Shown here: positions 24,219-32,510 of the stretch, piece after piece
Position numbering within the stretch: the first letter of the stretch is position 1
Layout: each line of letters starts with the position of its first letter
Assembly (NCBI GenBank): GCA_017624915.1
Contig: JAGAMC010000034.1
Coordinates: forward strand, 1-36,041
Reading direction: 5' to 3'
Origin: Oscillospiraceae bacterium
GTDB taxonomy: Bacteria; Bacillota; Clostridia; Oscillospirales; Oscillospiraceae
Length of the DNA stretch: 36,041 nucleotides
Made by a program: the position numbers and the translations under genes
The notes under the pieces: generated by a model
Told to the model about the DNA's origin: nothing
The model's database searches: none
The model's input: the letters and a program-made list of their open reading frames with translations, nothing else

Positions 24219-24253
24219 CCAAATCACGACCCGGCGCAGCGGTTGTGATTTGG
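24219..24253. repeat. 13-bp imperfect inverted repeat of unknown role
   Basis: Arms 24219-24231 and 24241-24253 pair with one G-T (CCAAATCACGACC with GGTTGTGATTTGG) around loop CGGCGCAGC. No T run follows on either strand. It lies between the terminators of the aminotransferase and tRNA-Leu units, where no promoter is obvious. Could be an operator, a mobile-element relic or part of a small RNA. Confidence 0.45.
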
Positions 24254-24307
24254 AAAGGAGGAGCGAGGCAGCGGGCAGATGACGTTATTTTCTGTTGGAA
24301 TAAAATG

Positions 24308-24339
24308 ACGTCGGAGCAAAGTTTGCTTTGCTCCGACGT
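24308..24339 (-). terminator. terminator of the tRNA-Leu gene
   Basis: There is a 14-bp perfect stem (24308-24321 with 24326-24339) starting at the last base of the tRNA. On the minus strand it is followed by CATTTTATT. Confidence 0.85.
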
Positions 24340-24423
24340 GGTGTGGGTAAAGGGACTCGAACCCTTACGCCGCAAGGCATTGGAACCTAAATCCAAGGCG
24401 TCTGCCAATTCCGCCATACCCAC
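24339..24423 (-). tRNA. tRNA-Leu (anticodon UAG)
   Basis: The gene is 85 bases with an encoded CCA. Acceptor arms GTGGGTA/TACCCAC pair perfectly. The D arm has GGCGGAATTGGCAGACGC. The anticodon stem TTGGA/TCCAA encloses loop TTTAGGT with anticodon TAG. A long variable arm (TGCCTTGCGGCG) and the T arm AGGGTTCGAGTCCCT follow. The long variable arm and discriminator A fit leucine. It reads CUA and, with wobble, other CUN codons. Confidence 0.95.
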
Positions 24424-24496
24424 ATGTTCACCTGCTTGGATCCGGGGCGAGAAAAGCGCGTATCTGTCGCTTCTCATATGTCCCTGTTTCCATGAT

Positions 24497-24525
24497 ATGA
24501 TACACAGCTTTGGTTCAAAAGTCAA
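24497..24525 (-). promoter_or_regulatory. promoter for tRNA-Leu
   Basis: On the minus strand, TTGACT (24520-24525), a 17-base spacer and TATCAT (24497-24502), about 65 bases before the mature tRNA 5' end. Confidence 0.75.
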
Positions 24526-24595
24526 CCTCGCTGTGTCAGAGTACAGGCACAGGCAATATGTCCTGCGGCAAGTTGGGTTGGAATAAAGTTTCATG

Positions 24596-24624
24596 TTGCA
24601 AAAGAGCGAAAATGTAATTATAAT
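24596..24624 (+). promoter_or_regulatory. promoter for the polysaccharide operon
   Basis: TTGCAA (24596-24601), a 17-base spacer and a perfect TATAAT (24619-24624). The start is near 24631, leaving a leader of about 130 bases before the first gene. Confidence 0.75.
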
Positions 24625-24655
24625 ATAGGAAATACCACGAAAACCGATGATGGAT

Positions 24656-24690
24656 TTTTGCGCAGCGCAAAATTTAAAAAGCTGCGTTTT
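24656..24690 (+). promoter_or_regulatory. possible attenuator in the polysaccharide operon leader
   Basis: TTTTGCG (24656-24662) pairs with CGCAAAA (24666-24672). Alternatively CGCAGC (24661-24666) pairs with GCTGCG (24681-24686), directly followed by TTTT (24687-24690), a short terminator. The two folds exclude each other. Polysaccharide operons of Firmicutes are often controlled by processive antitermination, but no antiterminator gene is in the window. Stem lengths are modest. Confidence 0.4.
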
Positions 24691-24760
24691 CTGACTGTGC
24701 AGCCCGTGTACCGGGACCGACAGAGCATGAACCTTCAGCTGATGGAACAGGGGTGCAGAG

Positions 24761-25978
24761 ATGAAGATATTGGTGGTCTGCCAGCACTACTGGCCGGAAC
24801 CTTATCCGCTGCAGGATATTTGTGAAGAACTTGTTGTGCGCGGGCATGAAGTGCATGTGGTAACAGGTGTTCCCAACTATCCTATGGGTATTATTTACCC
24901 GGAGTACGCAAAGGGAAAAAACCGTTGCCAGGTCCACAACGGCGTGAGCATAAAGAGGACCTTTACCATCGGACGGCGCAAAAATGTGCTGTTCCGCATT
25001 CTGAATTACTGCAGCTATGCGATTTCTTCCTGCGTACATATAAGCAGGATGAAAGAGGAGTATGATGTGGTATTTGCCTGCCAGACCTCTCCGGTCATCA
25101 TGTCGGCTGCGGCGTTGAAATATGCCGGCAAGCACGGGAAAAAGTCGGTTCTGTACTGCATGGACCTGTGGCCTGCCAGCCTGACAGTGGGTGGGATCAG
25201 GGAGGACGGACTGATCTATCGTATCCTTGGCTGGGCCTCCAAGCAGATCTATACCCGTGCAGACCGCATCCTTATCACATCGGAAATGTTTCGGGAGTAT
25301 ATGAACCGGGAGTTCGGGATCGTAAACGAGAAGATCGATTATCTGCCCCAGCATGCCGACTCTGTTTTTCAGTATGAACCCATGGCGGAAGAAAAAGATA
25401 CCGTGGATCTGATGTTTGCCGGCAATGTCGGAAAAGCGCAGAGCATCGACACCATCCTGCGTGCGGCCAAGCTGCTGGAGCAGCACAGGGAACTGCGCTG
25501 GCATATTGTGGGCGATGGTTCCGAACTGGAAAGCTGCCGGAAGCTGGCCCAGCGGCTGCAGCTGGAGAACGTTTTGTTCCATGGACGCAGACCCCAGGAG
25601 GAAATGCCGGACTGTTATGCACTGGCGGACGCCATGCTGATCACCCTTACAGGGGATCCGTATATTTCCCATACCCTGCCCAGAAAGGTCCAGACCTATA
25701 TGGCTGCAGGCAAACCGATCGTTGGTGCGGCCAACGGCGAGATACCCAAAACCATTGCTAAGTGCGGCTGCGGCTATTGCGGCCCGGCGGAAGATCCGCA
25801 GGGACTGGCCGATGCGGTGCTGGAGTTCCTGAACTGTGAGGATAAGGCGCGGCTGGGACGCAATGCCCGGCGGTATTATGAGGAAAACTTCACCCGCAGC
25901 GAATTTATGGACAGAATAGAAAAGGAGCTGCTCGAGGCCGCCGGCTGTGCGGCATCTCGGTCAGTGCAGCATGCATGA
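24761..25978 (+). CDS. glycosyltransferase, GT4 family (WbuB-like)
   Basis: The protein has 405 residues. GT-B fold: the N-terminal half begins MKILVVCQHYWPEPYPLQDI and has the HEVHVVTGVPNYPMG region characteristic of WbuB/WcaI-type transferases. The C-terminal half has FAGNVGKAQSIDTIL, the nucleotide-sugar site with IVGDGSE, and GKPIVGAANGEIPKTI. It adds a sugar from a nucleotide donor to a lipid-linked saccharide at the inner face of the membrane. As first gene of the operon it may add the second sugar after a priming transferase encoded elsewhere. Its stop overlaps the next start. Donor and linkage are not readable from sequence. Confidence 0.9.
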   Translation: MKILVVCQHYWPEPYPLQDICEELVVRGHEVHVVTGVPNYPMGIIYPEYAKGKNRCQVHNGVSIKRTFTIGRRKNVLFRILNYCSYAISSCVHISRMKEEYDVVFACQTSPVIMSAAALKYAGKHGKKSVLYCMDLWPASLTVGGIREDGLIYRILGWASKQIYTRADRILITSEMFREYMNREFGIVNEKIDYLPQHADSVFQYEPMAEEKDTVDLMFAGNVGKAQSIDTILRAAKLLEQHRELRWHIVGDGSELESCRKLAQRLQLENVLFHGRRPQEEMPDCYALADAMLITLTGDPYISHTLPRKVQTYMAAGKPIVGAANGEIPKTIAKCGCGYCGPAEDPQGLADAVLEFLNCEDKARLGRNARRYYEENFTRSEFMDRIEKELLEAAGCAASRSVQHA

Positions 25979-27162
25979 AAGTATTTGTGATCAATTCGGT
26001 CTTCGGGATCCGCAGCACAGGCAGGATCTGCGGGGATATTGCAGCACAGCTGCATGAATGCGGCCATGAGTGCAGGAGCGCTTATGGCCGCGCGCACGTG
26101 CCGGAGCAATATAAACAATATGCGGTTTCTGTGGGCAGCAGGGCCGGCGTTGTCATGCATGCTCTTTGTGCCAGAATATTTGACACGGCGGGACTTGGAA
26201 GCAGAAGAGCCACCCGAAAGCTTGTGGAGCAGATCCGGGAGTATGACCCGGACATTATCCATCTGCACAACCTGCACGGGTATTACCTGAATGTCAAAAT
26301 ACTGTTTGATTATTTGAAAGAAGCGGACAAGCCCGTGGTTTGGACCCTCCACGACTGCTGGTCGTTTACGGGGCACTGTGCTCATTTTGCGGCGGCGGAC
26401 TGTGGAAAATGGCGGACGCAATGTGGGGATTGTCCTTTGAAAACACGATACCCGGCGAGCCTTGTCATGGATCGGAGTGCGAAAAACTTCCAAGAGAAGC
26501 GGGCGGCATTTACCGGGGTGAAAAATCTGACTCTGGTTTCTCCGTCGCGGTGGCTGGCGGAACTGGCAGGGAAGTCTTTCTTGAGTGAATATCCTGTGCG
26601 CGTTATTCCCAACGGAATCGATACGGATATATTTAAACCCACACCGGGAGAGATGCGTCAGAGATATCATCTGGAAGACAAAAAAATCGTTATGGGGGCG
26701 GCCAGCGCCTGGGATGAGAGCAAGGGACTGTCCGACCTGCTGCGTCTGGCGCAGATGCTTCCTGAAGAATATGCTGTTGTTCTGGTGGGGCTGACACACA
26801 AACAGAGGCGGAGGCTGCCTGCCAATGTAACCGGTATCGACTGTACGGACAGCCCCCGGACGCTGGCGCAGTTATATACGGCGGCGGATGTGTTTGTCAA
26901 TCCCACCTATGAGGACACTTATCCCACCGTCAATTTGGAGGCACAGGCCTGCGGGACGCCGGTGATCACCTATCGGACCGGCGGCAGCCCCGAGAGCGTT
27001 CCGGAGCAGAACGTGGTGGAAACGGGCGATGTTCACGCCCTTGCGGAAAAAATTCTGTCCGGAACAGCCGGATGCAGCAAAGATACGGATTGTCGCCGGG
27101 AACAGATGGCGGAACGTTATATTGCGCTTTACCATAAGATGCTGGAATCAAAAACAGACTGA
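25975..27162 (+). CDS. glycosyltransferase, GT4 family (WcaC/colanic-acid type)
   Basis: The protein has 395 residues. The ATG overlaps the preceding TGA, so translation is coupled. GT-B fold: MKVFVINSVFGIRSTGRI, then DIIHLHNLHGYYLN, the family-typical WTLHDCWSFTGHCAHF segment, a Cys-rich loop (DCGKWRTQCGDCP, possibly metal-binding), VIPNGIDTDIF, and the C-terminal nucleotide-sugar motif NPTYEDTYPTVNLEAQACGTPVI with the E-x7-E spacing of GT4 enzymes. It is a cytoplasmic enzyme extending the repeat unit; sugar unknown. Confidence 0.9.
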   Translation: MKVFVINSVFGIRSTGRICGDIAAQLHECGHECRSAYGRAHVPEQYKQYAVSVGSRAGVVMHALCARIFDTAGLGSRRATRKLVEQIREYDPDIIHLHNLHGYYLNVKILFDYLKEADKPVVWTLHDCWSFTGHCAHFAAADCGKWRTQCGDCPLKTRYPASLVMDRSAKNFQEKRAAFTGVKNLTLVSPSRWLAELAGKSFLSEYPVRVIPNGIDTDIFKPTPGEMRQRYHLEDKKIVMGAASAWDESKGLSDLLRLAQMLPEEYAVVLVGLTHKQRRRLPANVTGIDCTDSPRTLAQLYTAADVFVNPTYEDTYPTVNLEAQACGTPVITYRTGGSPESVPEQNVVETGDVHALAEKILSGTAGCSKDTDCRREQMAERYIALYHKMLESKTD

Positions 27163-27180
27163 TATGATAGGGTGAACGAA

Positions 27181-28533
27181 ATGGGCAACGTTGTTCTGTG
27201 CATGGGCGTGCTGCTTGCTGTGGGGCTGGTATATCTGCTGCGCAAGCAGTTTGCCATGGCGGCATTCAACCTGCTTTGGGCCGTGGTCATATTTTTGACC
27301 AGGGTGGAGCTTGGCCTGCAGTCATACAACAAGACCTTTTCCCTGCTGCTTCTCATGATCCTGCTGGTCAATGTGGGGCATGCCCTGAGCAGGTGGGAAC
27401 TGCCCGCCCCGCTGCGGCGCAGCAGACCGCAGGTTGAGCGTACCTTTAACCAGCCGCTGCTGCTGGGACTTCAGCTGTTCACGTTTATTCTGCTTTTGGT
27501 GTATGCATGCAAAACGCTGATGGAGTTTGGTCTGGACCTGGCAGCCATTCGGGGCGGAAATAACACCTTCAATGAAACCGGCGTGTTTGGCAGTTTGCTT
27601 GATACGATCTTTTTTTATGGTGTGGCGATTCCACTGCTCTATACACAGGCGCTGGTGCTGGCCTATAACCTCAGCCAGAGCATCAAAACGTCAAAGATAG
27701 CATACGTGCTGCTGGCGGCCAATATGGTCGTGCAGTTGATCACCACCGGCGGCGGCAGAAATATATTTTTGCGCATTGCGCTGTTCTTTGCGGCGGCTTT
27801 TGTGTGGCGGATGCACAGCTGCGGCCTGTTCCGGGGCGGCCAGCTGAAGTATCTGGTGTTGGGTATAGGCATGCTGGCGGTGCTGCTTTTGATGATGGAA
27901 GCGCTTACCGCGGCCAGAAATACAACGGGCATCACATTCTTTCAGCAGGCAGTTCGGTATGTGCGCGGCTCTTTGGCGCATATGCAGTATCGTCTGCCGA
28001 GCATTCCGGAGCATGAAAACTACTGGGGCTATGTTGCCTACGGCGGCTTCCTGTACTACCCGGTGAAGCTGCTTTCCCTTCTGACACAGATGGATATACC
28101 CACATCCAATGAGATCATGTTTTATCTGCAGGAATACCGCAGACTGGAGCTTGGCAATGAGCTGATCTACTACAATGCTTTGGTGCCCAATGTGTTTTAC
28201 TATTATTTTGACAGCGGGTATCTTGGCGCGGCGCTGTTTCCGGCGATCCTGGGCTTTGCGGCGGGAAAAGGGGAAAAAGCCTGTAAAAATCCGTCTTTTT
28301 TGCGCTTTTTGCTCTGGGCCACCTGCGTGTACGCCATCGTTTATTCGCCTATCGACAGTGTGCTGTGGGCGTTCCGCTATCCCACAGCGCTGATTTACTG
28401 CTTCCTGTTGAAGGACGCTATGTATTACAGGGGAACGCCCGCCTATAAGAAGTGGGCGCAATGGATGAAAGCGAAACTCACAAAAAAGGAAGGTAAGCGG
28501 GTATCTTGCCGCAGGACAGAGGGGGATCTATGA
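27181..28533 (+). CDS. wzy: oligosaccharide repeat-unit polymerase (Wzy-like)
   Basis: The protein has 450 residues from the ATG at 27181. AGGGTGA five bases upstream favours it over the in-frame GTG at 27173, which is part of that site. At least ten hydrophobic segments (for example VVLCMGVLLAVGLVYLL, LLLGLQLFTFILLLVYA, YLVLGIGMLAVLLLMMEAL) surround a large outer loop of about 120 residues from residue 250. YYYFDSGYLGAALFP is typical of the O-antigen/capsule polymerase family (oligosaccharide repeat unit polymerase). Position among glycosyltransferases and a flippase supports the assignment. Sequence identity in this family is always low, so the call rests on topology and context. Confidence 0.8.
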   Translation: MGNVVLCMGVLLAVGLVYLLRKQFAMAAFNLLWAVVIFLTRVELGLQSYNKTFSLLLLMILLVNVGHALSRWELPAPLRRSRPQVERTFNQPLLLGLQLFTFILLLVYACKTLMEFGLDLAAIRGGNNTFNETGVFGSLLDTIFFYGVAIPLLYTQALVLAYNLSQSIKTSKIAYVLLAANMVVQLITTGGGRNIFLRIALFFAAAFVWRMHSCGLFRGGQLKYLVLGIGMLAVLLLMMEALTAARNTTGITFFQQAVRYVRGSLAHMQYRLPSIPEHENYWGYVAYGGFLYYPVKLLSLLTQMDIPTSNEIMFYLQEYRRLELGNELIYYNALVPNVFYYYFDSGYLGAALFPAILGFAAGKGEKACKNPSFLRFLLWATCVYAIVYSPIDSVLWAFRYPTALIYCFLLKDAMYYRGTPAYKKWAQWMKAKLTKKEGKRVSCRRTEGDL

Positions 28534-29507
28534 GTCCAACAATAAGCGTCATTGTCCCGGTATATAAAGTGGAGCCCCTGCTCGATCGCTGCGTGGATTC
28601 CATTCTGCGCCAGAGCTACGGAGATCTGGAGGTCATTCTGGTGGATGACGGAAGTCCGGACCGCTGTGGTGCGATCTGTGATGAATATGCCTCAAAAGAT
28701 CCCAGAGTTCGGGTGATACACCAGAAAAATTCCGGCGTGGCCAGCGCAAGAAACGCGGGGCTGGCCATTGCCGGCGGCGAGTATATTGGATTTGTGGACG
28801 GCGATGACCGCATTCATCCCGATATGTACCGGACGCTGTTGGAGTGTGTTCGGCGGGAAAATGCGGATATCGCTGTTTGCGGAAGATTTCTGGAAACGAA
28901 CCACGGCGTTCGGGGAACAATGTTTATCTCTGCGGAACAGCAGGTGCTGGACAGTCAGCAGGCCTGCAGGAAGCTGCTGCTGAGTGAAGGACTGGACAGT
29001 GCCAGCTGGGACAAGCTGTACCGCAGAGAACTGTGGGACGGCGTGCAATACCCGGCTTATTATATTTCCGAGGATGTGCCGGTGACGGCGCAGCTGCTGC
29101 TGCGCGCCGGTCGGATCGTACACTGCGGAAAACCGCTGTATTACTATAACCAGCGGGAGGGCAGCCGGTCACGGAGCATCTATCAGGAGAAGAATCTGGG
29201 CCTGTACTATTTTTTCAAAGAAGCCGGAGAAAAGATCGCCGGGCAGTTTCCCCGGCTGCAGGAAGAAAGCCAGTACTTCTTTTTCAAAAACTTCCTGGTC
29301 CTGCTGTTTCAGTATGCTGACGCGGGGAACAAAGGGCCTGTTGGAAAAGAACTGTATCGGTGCCTGAGAGATAATATCGGGCCGATCATGCGCAATAGAT
29401 TCCTGAAAAAAACATATAAGGCCTTTGCTCTGGCGGCCTGCTGCCGAATGGACCGGCCGGCGGTTTTTATAGCAAAAGTCATGGGAGTAAGGGAAAACAG
29501 ACACTGA
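28530..29507 (+). CDS. glycosyltransferase, GT2 family
   Basis: The protein has 325 residues. The ATG at 28530 overlaps the Wzy stop (ATGA) and is preceded by AGAGGGGGA. GT-A fold: TISVIVPVYKVEPLLDRCVDSIL, VDDGS near 38-42, KNSGVASARNAGL, and the metal-binding DxD in FVDGDD near 90-93. A conserved ISEDVPVTAQLLLRA segment gives the likely catalytic acidic residues. The C-terminal third is variable, as usual. It transfers one sugar with inversion to the lipid-linked repeat unit. Confidence 0.92.
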   Translation: MSPTISVIVPVYKVEPLLDRCVDSILRQSYGDLEVILVDDGSPDRCGAICDEYASKDPRVRVIHQKNSGVASARNAGLAIAGGEYIGFVDGDDRIHPDMYRTLLECVRRENADIAVCGRFLETNHGVRGTMFISAEQQVLDSQQACRKLLLSEGLDSASWDKLYRRELWDGVQYPAYYISEDVPVTAQLLLRAGRIVHCGKPLYYYNQREGSRSRSIYQEKNLGLYYFFKEAGEKIAGQFPRLQEESQYFFFKNFLVLLFQYADAGNKGPVGKELYRCLRDNIGPIMRNRFLKKTYKAFALAACCRMDRPAVFIAKVMGVRENRH

Positions 29508-29517
29508 ATGGGAGCAG

Positions 29518-30351
29518 ATGGGGAATATGAATGAACTGCAGAGCAAAGCGCTGGATCTGCTGAAGTGCTTCATAGAGACCTGTGACCGGTTGGAACTGAA
29601 CTACTATCTGGTATGTGGTTCGGCACTGGGGGCTGTAAAGTATAGCGGCTTTATCCCATGGGACGATGATATCGATGTGGGGATGCTGCGGGCGGACTAT
29701 GAGCGTTTTCTAAAACAGGCGCCTGCCTGCCTGCCGGAGCACTATTTCCTCCAGAACTATCGGACCGACCCCGCTTTTCCACATCCGTTCAGCAAACTGC
29801 GGGATTCCAAAACCACTTTTATTGAGGCGGGAAAGGCGCATCTGCCCATCAATCACGGCATTTATATTGATATTTTTCCTCTGGACGGCTACCCCAAAAC
29901 AGAGAAGGAGCAGCGGCGGCTGGAGTGGCACAAGCGCATATCCTCCTGGCAGTGGGGCTGTGCTCTGGAAGGAAAACGCAGCGGCGTATCTGCCATTCAC
30001 TGCACCTTTTTCCGTATGATCGGCTGCAGAAAGCGGACTGCCAAGCTGCTGGAAAAACACGAGCGGATCATAAGTGCCTATCCGACTGACGGCTCCGACA
30101 TATGGTGCAACCACGGAAATTGGCAGGAGAAGCTGGAGTACGCGCCAAAGGAACAGTATGGCGAGGGTACATTTGCGCTGTTTGAGGGTCTTCGGGTGAG
30201 GATCCCGGAGCAGTACGATGCCTATCTGACGCAGAAATATGGAGATTGGCGCTCGGACCCTCCGGTGGAAAAGCAGAGGACGCACCATATCACCACCATT
30301 TGCGATCCCAACAGACCCTATACCCATTATTTGCGCACAGCAGAGAAGTAA
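29518..30351 (+). CDS. LicD-family phosphotransferase
   Basis: The protein has 277 residues. It is a nucleotidyltransferase-fold enzyme that attaches a phospho-group (classically phosphocholine from CDP-choline) to a surface glycan. Key features are YYLVCGSALGAVKYSGFIPWDDDIDVGM with acidic residues 49-51 and 53 for metal binding, HPFSKLRDSKTTFIE, and IYIDIFPLDGYP. The start is uncertain: ATG 29518 has GGGAG three bases away, and ATG 29527 has GGGG three bases away. No choline uptake or CDP-choline synthesis gene is in the window, so the moiety may be another phospho-alcohol or phospho-sugar. Confidence 0.88.
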   Translation: MGNMNELQSKALDLLKCFIETCDRLELNYYLVCGSALGAVKYSGFIPWDDDIDVGMLRADYERFLKQAPACLPEHYFLQNYRTDPAFPHPFSKLRDSKTTFIEAGKAHLPINHGIYIDIFPLDGYPKTEKEQRRLEWHKRISSWQWGCALEGKRSGVSAIHCTFFRMIGCRKRTAKLLEKHERIISAYPTDGSDIWCNHGNWQEKLEYAPKEQYGEGTFALFEGLRVRIPEQYDAYLTQKYGDWRSDPPVEKQRTHHITTICDPNRPYTHYLRTAEK

Positions 30352-30383
30352 AAGCCGGGGCTGCCGGTAAAGGAGGTCGCCGT

Positions 30384-31121
30384 ATGCTCGGGAAGATCAA
30401 AACACGGTTGAGAAAAATAGTGTTGGGCGAGAAGCATTCCTCTCAGGCGTATGTGAACTATCTGCGCGCAAAGGGCATGCAGATCGGGGAGGATGTAAAG
30501 TTCTATTCTCCAAGCACAACGATCGTGGATGAACAGTATCCCTGGATGATCACCATTGGCGATCATGTTCGCATTACCCACGGTGTGGCGCTGCTGACGC
30601 ACGATTATTCCTGGTCTGTGCTGAAGCGGTTTGACCCTCCGCGAGGGCAGGAGGGTGCCGTTCTGGGCGCCAGTGGTCACATCAGCATCGGCAATAACGT
30701 TTTCATTGGAACGAATACTGTGGTCATGCGAAATGTGACCATCGGCAGTAATGTGATCATCGGCGCTGGCAGTGTAGTGACCGGGGACTGCGAGGACAAC
30801 GGTGTTTATGCGGGTAATCCGGCGAAAAAAGTAATGGATCTGGACCGGTTCTACCAAAAAAGAGAGCAGGCCCAGCTTGAGGAAGCGGTCCGGCTGGCCA
30901 ACAGTTATTATGAGCGCTTTGGGAAAAGGCCGGAAGAAGAAGTGTTCCACGAGTACTTTATGCTGTTTTCGGACGTGGAACAGGCGGAAAGATCCGCGGT
31001 TTTTTCCGAGAAAATGAAAAAATGTGACAATGGGCAGCAGTCAGCGGCCTACCTCAGACAGAATCCGCCCCGGTTTAAAGACTACGATGCGTTCTGGGAG
31101 TATTGTATTGAGAACAAATAA
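30384..31121 (+). CDS. hexapeptide-repeat acyltransferase
   Basis: The protein has 245 residues. The ATG at 30384 has AAAGGAGGT upstream; longer readings into the LicD gene lack a site. The left-handed beta-helix is seen from ISIGNNVFIGTNTVVMRNVTIGSNVIIGAGSVVTGDC with its I/V-G-x4 hexads, plus the catalytic-type His in LLTHDYSW and the VYAGNPAKKV end of the helix. It probably O-acetylates a sugar of the repeat unit using acetyl-CoA. The ~90-residue charged helical C-terminal tail (QKREQAQLEEAVRLA onward) is longer than in most maltose/galactoside acetyltransferases and may be for oligomer or partner contacts. Confidence 0.9.
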   Translation: MLGKIKTRLRKIVLGEKHSSQAYVNYLRAKGMQIGEDVKFYSPSTTIVDEQYPWMITIGDHVRITHGVALLTHDYSWSVLKRFDPPRGQEGAVLGASGHISIGNNVFIGTNTVVMRNVTIGSNVIIGAGSVVTGDCEDNGVYAGNPAKKVMDLDRFYQKREQAQLEEAVRLANSYYERFGKRPEEEVFHEYFMLFSDVEQAERSAVFSEKMKKCDNGQQSAAYLRQNPPRFKDYDAFWEYCIENK

Positions 31122-31141
31122 CGCCTCATGGAGATTTTGCC

Positions 31142-32437
31142 ATGAATAAAGCGGTAAAAAATACATTTTGGATCGTTGCCTGCAAGGTCCTCCAGATGAT
31201 CCTGAGTCTGGTGGTTTCCATGCTGACGGCCCGGTATCTTGGGCCGGCCAACTACGGTCTGATCAATTATGCGGCCTCCATCACGGCGTTTGTGGTGCCG
31301 GTCATGCAGCTGGGGCTGCGGTCCACACTGGTACAGGAACTGGTCAACGCTCCGGAGGAGGAAGGGAAGATCCTCGGCACAGCTGTGATGCTCAATCTGG
31401 TCAGCGCGCTGTGCTGTGTGGTGGGCATCGTTTCCGTTGTGTCCGTAGTGAATGCCGGAGAGCAGCAGACCATCCTGATTTGCGGACTGTACAGTATTTC
31501 CCTGCTGTTTCAGGCTGTGGAGATCATTCAATACTGGTTTCAGGCCAAACTGCTGTCCAAGTATCCCTCCATGGCCATGCTGGCCTCCTATATTCTGGTT
31601 TCCGGGTATAAGATCTGGCTGCTGGCGGCCGGAAAAAGCGTCTGCTGGTTTGCGCTTTCTCAGGCGCTGGATGCCTGCCTTATCTCCGGGGCACTGCTTG
31701 TTTGTTACAAAAAAACCGGCAGCCGGAGGCTGGAGGTGTCTGCCGGTCTGGGGCGCAGAATGCTGTCCAAGAGCCGGTATTATATCGTTTCCGGTTTGAT
31801 GGTGAATGTGTTTCAGCTGACCGACAGAGTGATGCTGAAGGTGATGATCGGCAACGAGGTGACGGGCTACTACTCCGCGGCGGTGGCCTGCGCCGGCATA
31901 TCCAGCTTTGTCTTTCTGGCCGTTATCGATTCGGCCAGACCGGGGATCCTGCGCAGCAAGATGCAGGATCAGGGGCGGTTTGAACAGTCTGTGTCCGACC
32001 TGTACAGCATCGTGCTTTATCTGTCTTTGGTACAGAGCATAGCCATTACGCTGCTGGCAAAGTATCTGGTTCCTTTCCTGTATGGGGCCGCCTATTTGCA
32101 GACGGTCCCGGTGCTGCGGCTGGTGGTGTGGTATACCACATTTGCCTATGTGGGAACCGTGCGCAACATCTGGATCCTCGCCGAAGGCAAGCAGCATCTG
32201 CTATGGAGGATCAATCTGTTTGGCGCACTGACCAATCTTGTGCTGAACCTGCTCCTGATCCCGCACTGGGGCATGATGGGTGCGGCGGCCGCATCTCTGG
32301 TTACGCAGATGGCCGCCAATGTGCTGCTCAGTGAGCTGATGCCGCAGATCCGCTTCAATAACCGGCTGCTGGTCCGGGGTCTCGACCCGAGGCGGCTGTG
32401 GGGGCTGATGGGACAGCTGCGGCGTTCCAAAAACTGA
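31142..32437 (+). CDS. wzx: polysaccharide flippase (Wzx-type, MATE/MVF superfamily)
   Basis: The protein has 431 residues with about 12 hydrophobic segments. The start NKAVKNTFWIVACKVLQMILSLVVSMLTARYLGPANYGLINYA is the classic Wzx/RfbX opening, and SKSRYYIVSGLMVNVFQLTDRVMLKVMIGNEVTGYYSAA is the central repeat. It moves the undecaprenyl-linked repeat unit to the outer face for Wzy. The ATG follows TGGAGATTTTGCC. It is the last gene of the operon and ends 34 bases before a hairpin. Confidence 0.92.
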   Translation: MNKAVKNTFWIVACKVLQMILSLVVSMLTARYLGPANYGLINYAASITAFVVPVMQLGLRSTLVQELVNAPEEEGKILGTAVMLNLVSALCCVVGIVSVVSVVNAGEQQTILICGLYSISLLFQAVEIIQYWFQAKLLSKYPSMAMLASYILVSGYKIWLLAAGKSVCWFALSQALDACLISGALLVCYKKTGSRRLEVSAGLGRRMLSKSRYYIVSGLMVNVFQLTDRVMLKVMIGNEVTGYYSAAVACAGISSFVFLAVIDSARPGILRSKMQDQGRFEQSVSDLYSIVLYLSLVQSIAITLLAKYLVPFLYGAAYLQTVPVLRLVVWYTTFAYVGTVRNIWILAEGKQHLLWRINLFGALTNLVLNLLLIPHWGMMGAAAASLVTQMAANVLLSELMPQIRFNNRLLVRGLDPRRLWGLMGQLRRSKN

Positions 32438-32470
32438 GCCCGGACACAGGAAAAAGTGTATAGTACGATA

Positions 32471-32510
32471 AACCGGCCTGCCGACTGTGTGATACAGGGG
32501 CAGGCCGGTT
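32471..32510 (+). terminator. terminator-like hairpin after the polysaccharide operon
   Basis: A 12-bp perfect stem AACCGGCCTGCC (32471-32482) with GGCAGGCCGGTT (32499-32510) encloses a 16-base loop. It lacks a downstream T run, so it may act as an mRNA 3'-end stabiliser or weak terminator. Confidence 0.55.

Noticed and set aside
24279..24308. Nine-codon ORF (MTLFSVGIK) after GGAAAGGAGG
   Set aside because: The ribosome-binding site is too far upstream (about 20 bases), and the ORF runs into the tRNA-Leu terminator with no promoter.
22930..24594. Long minus-strand open frame over the aminotransferase and tRNA-Leu
   Set aside because: It runs through a tRNA gene, a terminator and a certain aminotransferase on the other strand.
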